Shown here: positions 33,899 through 47,200 of the stretch, in pieces
Layout of the letters: each line of letters starts with the position of its first letter
Position numbering within the stretch: the stretch's first letter is position 1
Assembly (NCBI GenBank): GCA_030562195.1
Contig: JAUJPP010000007.1
Location: 19,899,769 to 19,963,768 of the forward strand
Origin: Nipponacmea schrenckii
Taxonomy: Eukaryota; Mollusca; Gastropoda; Lottiidae
DNA length: 64,000 bases
Reading direction: 5' to 3'
Program-made: the position numbers and the translations under genes
Notes under the pieces: model-generated
The model's input: the letters and a program-made list of their open reading frames with translations, nothing else
Databases searched by the model: none
Told to the model about the DNA's origin: nothing

Positions 33899-34281
33899 AA
33901 GCGAGAAATCAGATTGAATTTGTTTCCGATGACCATTTAATTTTAAATTGCAAATCGTGGATAGGGGATTTAATCCAATTGCATAAAACCTATAAATTGT
34001 TAGTTGACAAATACTTTGAAGTTTTCAAAAATGAAAATCCGGTCGAAATCGAACTGACAATTAAGATGCAAGAGCAAAAAAAACTCAATTTCCGGTTCTC
34101 ACTTCCGGTCGGAGACAGAACTTTCGGTTTTGTTTTATTTGATAATAGTAATTATTCTAAGGTCACATATAAAGTCCAAATGTCTGTACCTCTTACCAGT
34201 TCGTCTGCAAGCTCGTCCGAGAATCGTAAAAAAAAAAAGAAAAAAAAAAAAAAAAAAGAAATACGTAAAAAAAAACACTAG
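33899..34281 (+). CDS. Unrecognised reading frame with poly-Lys tail
   Basis: Open from just after a TAA to 34281: IEFVSDDHLILNCKSWIGDL, then KLLVDKYFEVF, VEIELTIKM, FSLPVGDRTFGFVLFDN, a Ser-rich stretch and a run of lysines encoded by an A-homopolymer. The first ~90 residues look protein-like, and the poly-Lys part is probably slippage of a simple repeat. It may be a decayed element or an exon; no family is recognised and no start codon is certain. Confidence 0.3.
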
Positions 34282-35215
34282 AATTGCGAACTGCTTAGAG
34301 CAGACAGGAGAAATTTACCCTTGGTTTTTAGACCCCCTTACACCATGGTTATTTACACCAAAATACTCCCTAATTTCACTCAAGTTTAAATATTTGAAAG
34401 AAGATACTGCACATAGCAGTTACACCTATATTGTACGAATAACACCTTTGTGCCATATATTTTCCTGTTCATTTGTACCAATGAAGTCTCTTATTGCGTA
34501 CCACTTATTCTCCATAATTTGATCAACCGTTGACCTTTTTGCAATTCAATAATTACTGATTTTAAGGGATATTTGGTGTTATATAAATTCTATATATTAT
34601 TTAGCCAACTGATGTTCAACTGATGCATATATACTGCTATAGACTACATATTAAACTTCTACAACAATTTTAAGATGAATGTTCCTTATAAAACGTCAAG
34701 TTTTGAAAAGTACAATAATAATTTGATAAATATTACAAAGAACAAGAAGAAACAAGTTAATAACATATAAACGACATTATATGCTGAAGGCAAAAAAAAT
34801 GTGGGTGCTTCATATACAGATCTTATTTTCAAATTCTTCTATGTAAGCTAAGACATGGAGGTACGTGTTAGTGTCAATGGTTATTTAACCAGAGAATATA
34901 CAACTGCCATTTGCAGCATATAAGATAGGCCTCTATTTATTTTGCCTTAGTATATACAACAAAATATCACAGAAAAAAGTAGAAGTGAATTTACATCAAT
35001 CAATCCAAGAATTATTTACGAACGTTCTCAAAGATACGGATTAAAAACGCAATATATCCTACACAACGTTTCAAAAAGAACTGTAAATTCAATCACTAGT
35101 ATTATTTATTGTATTCTCGGAGAAGTTTTGCTTAGACAGGGATTTATAAATCTAAGAAGATGAATTCTGAACTCAATACTGAATGTAAACAGTATTATTT
35201 CACTAAGGAAGCCAA
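34282..35215. other. Intergenic and 3'UTR of gene D
   Basis: The minus-strand 3'UTR of gene D lies just left of 35216. TTTGATAAATATTACAAAGAAC near 34722 resembles the B and C 3'UTR ends. Nothing else recognised. Confidence 0.4.
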
Positions 35216-35275
35216 CTAATCAGCTTGATCTGATTTCCTCATAACTCCGTATGTTTCTAAATAGAATTTTTTGGC
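35216..35275 (-). CDS. Gene D exon 8 and stop
   Basis: 19 codons plus TAG, acceptor TTTTTCAG|GCC. AKKFYLETYGVMRKSDQAD. Confidence 0.72.
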   Translation of the reverse strand, partial: AKKFYLETYGVMRKSDQAD

Positions 35276-38200
35276 CTGAAAAAAACAAAAAACAAATGAA
35301 TATGTCCATTAAACATCACAAACCTTAATAATATCTAATTACGAACTTCAGAACAAGAGAAAATCTTACTTTTATTTTCAACATAATAACTTCTGAAATG
35401 TTTTATTTTATGAAAATAAAGCATTAGTTTTGACAATTATTGCTAGGAACTAACAATTGTTTCAAGTTCTCAATAACATTGCGTACAGAAATAGTTTTCA
35501 AGATAATATATCACGTCGAGGGATTGTATGGCTACTTTTACATAGTGTACCAAGTATTGGCAAGGGAAAGGAATATAAGGGTGAGACAGGGGGGGGGGGG
35601 TGTTGATTTGATGTCGGTATGAAGTTTAATTTTGTCGAAATGGTTTGATCAGGATGGTTTTACACGCCCTTCTCAAACACAAAACCCTAATCATGATGAC
35701 TCGTTGTCTTAATGCATAATGTATATGTATAATTTGTTGATTATATTTCATCTTTGTTAAATCTTTAATAGTATTACTTTCAGACGGCCGCTGGATATAG
35801 TTTAGTACAAGTAAATTTCCTCACATGATATAAAATATCCTTATGTTCCATTAACCTTCTTCTTCTGTAAGCCTACAATTATAAAGAACAGACAATAAGA
35901 ATTGTTCTAATATCTTCATGATTTTGGGATATGAAGTGTAATAGAAATGAAGGATGCACGTCACATGTCAGTTATAACTTAATGGAGGGTCCGGATTTGA
36001 CTCCAGATGATATCAAACAATGTTTGAACTGTCCTTTTCACATTTTCACATTTTTTGCCTTACAAAAAATATTTTTTTCAAGGAAATTTAGAAAAGAGGA
36101 GCTAAACACTAAAGAAAATGCAGGGGCGTAGCGTGAACATTTTGACTGGGGGGTGTAACGTCTAAGTTTTACCGACGAACACGACGTGTAACGTCTAAGT
36201 TTTACCTACGTGTTCTTCCGAAGGCAAAAATATCTAGAATATGCCTGAAAGGGGGACTGAAAGGTGATTTTTCCAAGGCAAGTCCTGCAGGCCAAAGGCC
36301 TTCGTATTTGGCCCTTGCAGTGGCGGGGAGTTCGCGGGTCCTTCCCCGGAGAATTTTACATACTAGGAAACCCGGAGAATACATCTGACGCGATTTTGGA
36401 AGTCTTTTCCACTGGTTCAAATTATCAATTATCATCGGGAAACCATATGCTTTCTATGTCCTTTTTCGACCTATTGTGCGTTTTACCGACATGGCGGGGT
36501 TTTTCGGGGGTTCTCCCCCGGAAAATTTTACAAACTAGGGAACCCGGAGAATACATCTGACGCGATTTTGGAAGTCGTTTCCACCGGTCAGAATTATCAA
36601 TTTTCGTCGGAAAACCATATTTATATAGCCTTTTTCGACCTATTCTGCGTTTTACCGAAAAGTTCAGTAAAAATCACTTTATATGCAGACAAACAGTTTT
36701 CCGATAACATCATAACTGACACAAGGTTTCCACTCTTTCGGTCAGCCAATCGTCTATTATCGACCGATTCCGCGTTTTACGGACAAGTTTAGTAAAAATC
36801 ACTTTAATGTAGACGAACGGTTTACCGATAACATCTTAACAGACACAAGGTTTTCACTCTTTCCGTTAACAAATCGGTTTTACCGTCGGCTCCATCTATG
36901 ACCTTTTACTGACAAATTCAAATAACGAACAGCTTACCGATAACAAGGTTATCGGTTAACCAATCGGTTTTACCGAAGACTCCAGTCATTACCAACTTAT
37001 ACCGACCGATTCTGGTAGTTTCAGTAAAAAAAAAATACTTTTAATGTTGACAGTTTACTGATAACATCATAACCAACACAAGGTTTTTACTTTTTACGTT
37101 AATTACGTTTACCGACGGTCCCACCTTGCCGTCTTTTATCGACCGATCATAACCAACACTAGGTTTTGACTTTTTATGTTAATTAATCGGTTTAATCGAT
37201 CGATTCCGCATTTTACCGACCGATTCCGCGTTTTACCGAGTTCAGTAAAAGTGGGGTGGGGGGCGACAATTCACCCCATATAGCCCTGAGAAAATGACCA
37301 TTTATTAAATATTTGAATGGTAATTATACTGATTAGATGCTAGCCAACCAACAGTATGGACTGTGTTATTAGGAATTAAAAGGCTGAGGAAAATGCAGTA
37401 TCATATTTTCAGCTTAGACAACTATTTGAATGGGTAAGATTTTGCTCGCAATTCTAGATGTCAATAGGGTTCAACTCTGCATTATTATAAGTCGACATTA
37501 ATGCCTTCACATTTTAAAAACGGTTTCCAACTGTCAGTGATGTATTCTATGGACGGGCTAAGGTGCAAAGTGTCTTTTCATTCTAATGGGACAATAATGA
37601 AAGGATGCGTGATCTATGGCTTATTCCATTTTCCTGGCCTTACGTCGCTACATTAGTTCAATCGGGTTGCACACTATTCTAGTTACTGTGTATTTGATAC
37701 ACTGTTCAGAATAGTCATTACCTTTTTCTTTTACAAACTCAGGTGAGAATATGGGATCATTGTTTTTAAACTTAAATATAGCATTCAAATACATTTCTAC
37801 TGTCTATTATGGTAGTGGGTGTATGTCAGCTTCATACACCTATATAGATATAATAGTTATCTATGGTTTGTCTCTAAAAGGTTTTATTCAATTAAAGATA
37901 TCATAATATAGTAAAGTTCCGATTCAGGGGTACATTATCTTTTCACGTCGAGAAGGTTATCAGACATGTAATCAATATTGACATAATAAGAGCTTTATGT
38001 AATTCCATACACTAAAATTGGGTTCCCTTATATTATTTATAAAATAATTTATTCAAATATTGGATGGCTAATCATACCAAACATGATTAAATCTAGAACA
38101 AATGGTGACAAATAGCTTCTTTGGACGGAAAATTATTGACAAATAGGTTTACAAGTACCGATAGCAAAAAACCCTGACAAATCATTTCCTTCATCATTTT

Positions 38201-41200
38201 GAAGCTTGTGAATCAACAAATCAAGAAGGTACTTGCGGCGAAAATTGCTTGAACATTTATAACTTGGACTCATAGACCAGCAAATAATGGATGTCATTAC
38301 ATATTAGATATTTTGCAGAGTACAAGTGGAATTTTCACGGCATATCATTCTCTCGTGTACTATTTTTCAAATTATGAAGTTGTCCTATAAGTACCGGCAA
38401 CCTGTTTGTATTAGTAGTAGACTATGAAATTAAATATTGTTTGATAAATGTTTATAGAAAAGATATTTCCCGGGGGAATTAAACAATATACTTTCGTGAC
38501 AATAAAAAAACTGTTATCTGCTAAACTACAGTCGTCAGTCGGGATATTTAAAGAATATAGATTTTAAAATATAACAGAGACGTTTTTCACTATATATTTC
38601 TACATGTTCAGGCCTACGCACACATAGTTTGGAGGTGTAATGTCGTCTGTTTCCGTCCATGTTGCCGTTTTCACACAAGTCAAACTACATATTTGGTTTT
38701 TCTCACTCCGAGGGTTCCAGTCTTACAGATTTTAAAATTTGCTTTCTCGTATTGCGACTAGCGAGCGATTTCGATCTAAATCATTAATTCACTTTCACGG
38801 CATTCATGTGGTTATCTTTAATGGGATGGTATATTAAACGTTGTACTCTGACGACTTCATCTAAACATTTTTATTGTATATTGAAATTAGCTTGAAATAC
38901 AAAGGCCCCTGTTTTATAAAGAATTCTCTACCTCACTCCTTAAAGAAAGATAGCTTGCCAGGTAAGGTAACATACGCCCACTGGCAGCATTGAATTTGAA
39001 AAGTAAATTGAGCAATAACTTAAAAAACATTAAATGAATATTGAAGTTAAGGGCAAAAACTAAAAAATCATTCATTAAAAAAAGTCTTCAAATTCAAACT
39101 TGACTACTTCCTTATCAATTCAAATGCTTATACCAAGTTCCATCAAAATCCTTTGAAAATTGTAGGTTTTATTGCATCAACAATAAAATTATATCTTGAT
39201 TATACTAAGTCAAGGGCAATGAATAAAAAACTGTTCATCAAAAAAATCGTCAAATTCGAACTTGACCAAAGTCATATATATTCCAATCAATAGGAGAGGG
39301 TACTATAGGCGTAAGCCTGTTCCCCAATCCTAATCTGTAAATAAATATTGTTTATACAAAAAAATATCAATTCCAATGCTCACACCAATTTTCATTGAAA
39401 ATTGTTGCTCCTATTGCATTCACAATAAAATTTTGACGAGATTTTACTAAATCAAGGACAATAACTAAAAAAATGTTCATTGAAAAATTGTCAATTTCGA
39501 ACTTGACTGCCATCTTATCAATTTCAATACTCATACCAAATTGTAGCCTCTATTGCACTCACAATAAAATTTAGACGCGATTTCACAAAGTCAAGGGCAA
39601 TTACTTGCATGCCATGCATAGAAAAATCGTCCAATTCGAAATTGATCGCTTTCTTATCAATTTCAATGCTTACACATCAAATCCATTCGAAATAGTAGCC
39701 TCTATTTCACCCACAATAAAATTTTGACACTACATGTATTTTACGAAATCAAGGGCAATAACTCGCAAACCATTTTTCGAAAAATAGTTCTATTCGCATT
39801 TGACCGGCGTTTTATCAATGCCAATCCTCACAATAAGTTTCATCGAAATCCATTAAATATTGTAGCTTCCATTGCACTCACAATAAAATTTTGACGCGAT
39901 TTTACTAAGTCAAGGGCAATAACTCGAGAACCGTTTATCGAAAATCGTCAAATTCGAAACCGCCTTATCAATTCCAATTCACATACCATGTTACATTCAA
40001 ATTTTAGATTCTATTGCATCAACAATAACTTTTGACGTAACTAAGTCAAGGGCAATAACTCAAAAACCGTTTATTGAAAAATCTTGACCGCCATCTTATC
40101 AATTCTAATGCTCACACCTAGTTTCATTCAAATCCATTGCAAATTGTAGCTTCTATTGTGTCTACAACAAATATAGAGGCAAGGACAATAACTCAAAAAC
40201 CGTTCATTGAAAAATCGTCAAAATCAAACTTGACCGCCGTCTTATCAATTCCAATGCTCATACCAAGTTTCATTAAGATCCATTTAATATTGTAGCTTCT
40301 ATAGTGTCTACAACAAATGTTGACGAACCGACGGACAGACGGGCCGACGGGCGGACAGGGGCGACAAACTTGACCACCACTTTATCAATTCCAATTCACA
40401 TACCAAATTTCATTCAAATCCATTGAAAATTGTAGATTCTATTGCATCAACAATAAATTTTGACGTGATCTAACTAAGTCAAGGGCAATAACTCAAAAAC
40501 AGTTCATTGAAAAATCGTCAAATTCGAACTTGACCGCCGTCTTATCAATTCTAATACTAACACCAAGTTTCATTAAAATCCATTGAAAATTGTAGCTTCT
40601 TTAGTGTCTACAAAAAATGTTGGCGGACCGACGGACGGATAGGGGCGACGACAATATACGTCCACATATTCACGTGGGCGTATAAAAAGGATAGCTTGCC
40701 AGGGAAGGTAAAATACGCCCACTGGCAGCCTTGAGTTTAAATAATAAATTGAGCAATTACTCAAAAAACATTCATTAGATATTTTTTTCAATGCCATTAT
40801 TCGCACCAAATTTCATCAAAATCTTTTGGATACCTGTATCTTCTATGCACCCACAATATCATTTTGATGCTATTTTCGAAGTCAAGATCAAAAACTAAAA
40901 CAACTATTCATGGAAAACCATCAAATTTTTTTTCATCAAATCTATTAAAAAGTTGTAGCTTCTTTTGAACCAACAAAATGTTAATGACGCAATTTACCAA
41001 GTCAAGGGCAATAACTCAAAAACTTTTCATCAAAAAAACGTCAAATTCAACTTGACCGTCGTCTTATCAATTCCAATGCTCAAACAAAGAGTCATCAAAA
41101 TCCATTGAAAATTGTAGCTTCTATTGCACCCACAATAAATTTTTTACACAATTTTACTTAGTCAGGGGCAATTACTCATAAACTGTTTATCGAAAAACGT

Positions 41201-44200
41201 CAAATTCGGACTTGACCACTGCCTTATAAATCTCAATGCTCAAATAAGTTTCATTCAAATCCATTGAAAATTATAGCTTCTATTGCATCAGCAATAAATT
41301 TTGACGTGATGTAACGAAGTCAAGGGCAATAACTCAAAAACCGTTCATCGAAAAATTTCAAAATCGAACTTGACCGCCGTCTTATTAAATCCAATGCTCA
41401 CAACAAGTTTCATCAAAATCCATTGAAAATTGATGTGTCTACTACAAATATAGAGGCAGGGGCAATAACTAAAAAACAACCAGACAATATACGTCCACAA
41501 ATTCATGTGGGCGTATAAAAAAAACAATTTCTTTTCCTCATGAAAAACTAGATAAACATAATCTGTTGAATGACTGTTAATATTTTTAATTTGTTTTATA
41601 TTAGTTGTTTTTTCGTTTTGTATTATACATTGTGGTCCTTTTAAGGGTAATATTGTAAAATGACCCGACCTTTTTTTACACCTTAATAAAAATCTTATGA
41701 TTATCATTATCATTATTAAAAAGGTGTTATATTTAAATGCTTTGGAGATATTATTGTTTCGACATCATCTACCGAGGAATTTCAGATTAAATTTCAGACA
41801 CATTTTTTAATAGTTCAACGCAGTTATTCTGTAAAAACTGGAGAGATTGATACTTTTGGGTATTCGCAAGATATCATTAGATAGATAGTTTATTTCAGAC
41901 AAAGCCACAAATGTAGCTATAGCCCCTAATTTTACAAAAATTATTTACAGAATCATATAATAATATACAAAAATAATAAGTTCATACATGCAATTCATAC
42001 AAAATTGTAAATACACAATAGTTAAGAAATTAAATTAGATCTAAATTTCATAGCTTCCACTAAATATTTCCCGAGATTACGCAGGTCAATAATTTTGTCA
42101 ATTTCAATATTCTGTCTAATTTGGACAAGCAAGGAAATGACCAGGCGAAACGAGGGAGAAATTTATGTCTTAGCATAGTGTACGCTGGACAACAAAGCAA
42201 TAAATGATATTCATCTTCGACAGATTTAGTCTGACAAATTTTACATAGTTTTGATTCTAGATAGAACTCAGCTCTAAAATTAACTTTAACACGTTGGTAA
42301 AATCTTAACTTACTGGATGCAGCGATTGCAGATGACCATTCCTGAATATACTGGTCTTTTATCCGATTATGAATAGAATGAATAAGCTTAATGTTAACAG
42401 GATAATTTTCTATACTAAAACCTATCAGCGCGCATAGTTGTAAAGGTAGTATACAATAGTGGATTGTTCGAAAACAAGATTTTTAACCAATAATTAATAA
42501 TCTTAACTCTCCTGTAACATACAATGGGAAAATACCTGTATCACCAAATAATGTTAGTAAAGGTGTATTTTTACCAGCAAACAAAATGTAACGTAGGAAA
42601 TCATTTTGAATCTTTTCGATGGGTTTGGCCTTGGTAAAACCCCATACCTCACAACCGTAGTTTAAGATCGATTCAACTAATGATTGGAATAAAGAATGTT
42701 GTGTTATGACATCGAGATCGAATGAATTAAGAGTGTTAAAAAGAGCACCTAGAACTCTGCGCCCTTGAACTGCTATGCGTTTTACGGTAGAAGTAAATTT
42801 GCCATTGTGATTTAATAGTAATCCCAAATATACGAATTCTTTAACAATTTCAATATCATTATTGTTTATATGGAATTTGAAGGGTGGACCTCGATGAAAT
42901 TACTATTTTAGTTTTGTCTGTGTTTATTTCAAGTTTCCACAAAAAACAAAAATTGAGAAATTGATCTAATAAGGATTGTAATGAGCGAGAACTTTTGCTG
43001 AACAATGCAGTATCATCTGCAAACAAAAGCGAAAATATCACTACATCGCCAATTCTAACAAGATTAGGGTCATCTTTACATAAGGTTGACTTGAGGTCAT
43101 TGATAAATAATAGAAAAAAACACGGGAGAAAGGGGTTCACCCTGTTTCACCCCAGTGTAACTATAAAACTGTTTTGATATTGAACCTTTAAACTTTACAA
43201 CATTACTAACATTTTTGTACATGGATTCTATAATTCGTAATAGTTTTGAGCTTACACCAGAGTTACTTAATTTAAAAATCAGAAGATCTCTATGTATCGT
43301 ATCAAAACACTTTTTAAGATCAACAAAAGCACAAAACAATTTCGAACCATGGTTAAGGCAATGGGAAACAATACCATTTAACACAAATAAGGCATCAACA
43401 GTGCTACTTTAATTCCGAAAACCAAATTGGGTATCATCAAATTTATTATTGTTTTCACACCATGTATATAGTCTCCGGTTTAATATTATTGAGAAAATCT
43501 TGGCAAAAACATTTATAATTGAAATACCTCTATAATTATCGGCCAAATCAGGATCACCCTTTTTGGGCACTGGTACTAGTAAACTATCTTCCCAACCCAC
43601 TAGTGTAAATTTGGTCGAATATAGTAACAAGTAAAGGAGCGATAATGTCTATTGACTCAATGAAGAACTCAGAACAAATCTGATCTAAACCACTGCTTTT
43701 ATTTCGCTTAAGAGAATTAACCGCTTTAGTAACTTCACTTAGAGATATTTCAGAATCAAGAGCATCACATATTTTGTTTGGGGCAAGTATCAATTCACTG
43801 TTACTGTTCCTGAGACTATCAGGAGCAGAATAAACCTTACTAAAATGTGAGAAGAAGTCTGAAACATCAAGCTTAGAGGAAACATTCTGTTTTCTAAAGC
43901 CTTTTATTGTTGACCAGAATTTCTTGGGTTCTTTCTTAGCTATATAACATAAACGAGAACCAAAAAATCGATTATATTTTTGTTTAGCTCTTTTCTTGAT
44001 TTTGTTAAAATTAGCCCTACCTTTGACAAAACATCTCCTGTCATGAGATGAGAGAGATCTAAGCAACGTTTCTCAATATATGAAAAGACGTCCTGGATTT
44101 CCTGCACGAAGAGTCAAACCAGGGATCGTTTTTGATCTTACGATGACCATTTAGTATGGGTAGTGTGTAGCTAACTTTGCCAAATATAGTTTGAATGATA

Positions 44201-47200
44201 TTCTTAAAAATATCACTAACCTCACTGACCAGGACATGTACATCATTACAATGCGTTTGAATAATATCCTGAAGTTTGGTAAAGTTCACAGATACTAACT
44301 CTCTGAATTCATTAACCTTACAGGCTTCCCTTTTAACCCATACGTTCATAACTACCTCATTGCTTGAATTTGAAGCTGTGATACGTTGAAAACTAGACGC
44401 TAGCTCAAGTTTGAAACTCAAAAGGCATTAAGGATTTTATCTTCAGAAAATCTTATGGAAAAGTCATCAATATTCGGATCATCATATGGAGCTCTATCTA
44501 AATAATGATCAAGGTTGTTGTTTACAATAAAGTCAAGTTCACTTCTGGTTCGGCCATTTAAATCACCACATATTAAAACATTACCCTCATCGCAAAACTT
44601 AGGATATAGCTGCTCAATTTTGAGAAATGGATCCAAATCGAGAATATTTATGGAATGAACTGTTATCAGGAGGGATATATGTAAATATAATGAAAGTGGT
44701 TTTGTTATCAAAACATATCCTTTTATCAAACTTGAGAACGCAAGCACCCCAGTCACATATGTCCTTGACTTGAATAAAATCCTTTAGAAATGGTTTGAAA
44801 TATACAGCTAAACCACCACATATATCGTAACGCTTTCCCAATTGGAATGATTTTTGCCGATTTATGAATATTCCCTCTGAAAAGTTATTGGTGGCAATTA
44901 TAGCTTCATCCTTAATCCAAGTTTCACTAAACAGAAGTAGATCATAATATGAAAGAAATTAACAAACGATTTATCAGATACGGATGATTTCAGACCATTA
45001 ATGTTCCATACAAGTATAGACACATGTCTAGGCGAATTTAGCTATGAAACGACCGAGTTTCGCACCCCAGAGTCACCTTGATCCGTCACAATACCATTGT
45101 TTCCTTTCCTATTTACTGGAGTTGAAGTAAAAGGAATGGCCTCATCACGTAGCCTCAATGGAGTATCAGGTAATACAAAAGTTTGGTCCTTATTCAAACA
45201 AGTAGCTAAGGTCGGGTTTTGAAACTTATCTGAAATGGGCACATTATCGACGTTTGAAGATGTTTATATTTGGGATCTCAGTAAAATTTGCGCCAATTCC
45301 TAAATTATTGTTTGGTTGGGAAATAGTTGAGGATTGACTTACTTGTTGGATTGGGCGGAAGTAGTGTTTAATCTAAGATCGATTATGATTGATATCTACA
45401 TTATTATGGCTGGGAATTGGTGCATCAGGAGCGGTTACTTAAAACTGATCGAGCTGGGATAAAGACGTTATAGTCACGAAGTTGTTCTGTAGTGTGACAC
45501 TTTATAGGTTCTGATGTAGTCCCTTTAATTTAGCTACAAATTATTTGGTATATTGTATTATTGTTTTCACTGTAAAGGTGATGAGAGCCTGCATGTTGGG
45601 CATCCAGGGTCCAGGTCGTGGTATAAGAGAGCCTGTCAGGCCTGGACCGGGAGCCAGAACAGAGGAAGATTCGCCGCCACCAATCTCCTATATCTCTCTC
45701 ACCACCTTTTCAGAAGATCCATACCTAATAAATATATTAAAACACAACGTGAAGTCTTTTCAACATCTAGAAGTGCTACATCTATACACTTCTTTTGGTG
45801 CCGTGACCAGGATCTCGTACGGGCAAAGATATTACTCAAGAAACTTCAGTAAAACTTCTGTTGGTAAGTAACAATTTTTACTATGGCTTCAGGTGACCAG
45901 TTTTTCGAAAACTTCTAACCAAATTGGAGGTTTGACCACCTCGTTATAAACAATAGTATAACCTCTGCCGTATCTTCTTTTAAGGGGGATCCTAACGCAT
46001 TCCGCGAATGTACCAACCAGCGTAGGGAAAAAATGCAGAGTCTATAAGATAAGTTTGGCAGGAAATCTTGTCTGGTAAATATAGATCGGCAAAATATAAG
46101 ATGTCTTGTGTACTCGGGGACACCAGATATAAATAGAAACATGATATTAGATATGGATTTTCTGACACAAAAGGTGTACGGCTGTATTATGACTTGTCAG
46201 CTGTGAGGATAGTGAGGAGAGTATAATATCCCGATGCAAGAGGACAGTCACATAAATTGCGTGATTTGTATGGCAAATACTATTGTGATACGTCCTCAAA
46301 TGCAAAATGTTGTTACTGGGAAAGTAAAAGAACTACCCAGGGATACCACTGCAATGTTGCAGGTATCTATATTCGGGAAAGGTTTCTTTTCGGAAGAACC
46401 TGGTTTAATGATTGGTAACTCTGTTACCACATCAGAATTAGTCAGAACAAATCACAAATCACTACTAATTGTTCTGACTAATGAGACAAATAAGACCTAC
46501 TGTATTAAAAGGGTACTGTGTTTGGCTCGCTGTATAATTTAGACAACTATGAAGTAAGATCAGTGCAAAGTTGCCAAGTTTCCGGTGAGTCTGGTAAAAA
46601 CGATCAGTTAAAAACATTACCGTACCTGTTTATTTTCTTTCACTTAAATTTTCTTAAAGTCAGTTCAGAAATGGTCGGTACTAGAAAAAGAGGCATTTGC
46701 TATTAACTAAAGCCTTCAAAAATTGCATTTTTATTTGCATGGTTCTAATTTCGTTATACGAACAGACCACAAACCTCTCCAGTATATTCTTGATTCACCA
46801 ATGGAGAATAAGAAGGTTCAAATGTGGGCTTTGAATATTTCATCTTACAACTGTAAAGTTGAATATATTAAAGGCGAATTTAATTCTTGCGCTGATATGC
46901 TGTCAAAATTGCACGAAAAAGCCTCACATGATAATTTATGTAGTTCTAAAAGTGAAGAATTGGAACCTGGTATAAGAGACCACAGCTTCGAAGTAACTCT
47001 TATAAATTCAAATAAACTGAATCCTAGAGATTAAGTTAAGTGCCAAGCGCCCATTACTGATGATACGAGCGAAATCCAGCATTTAAAATTAAACGAGTTT
47101 GATATGGTTGTTGAACAGTCTAAAGATCGAAACATTATCATTATCAATATACTCGACAACTTAAAACAAGGGAAATGTAAAGCTAAAATACGCAACCAAT

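Larger units (their letters stand above)
41876..45488 (-). mobile_element. APE-type LINE, 3' part (ORF1 end, ORF2), degenerate
   Basis: Minus-strand LINE fragment ending in a (TAGA)n-like tail at ~41880. It contains the last residues of ORF1, then ORF2 with endonuclease, reverse transcriptase and a C-terminal Cys/His knuckle, all broken by frameshifts. Its 5' part continues at 50131-50760 beyond a nested LTR element. The clade (Jockey/CR1/RTE-like) was not resolved. Confidence 0.8.
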
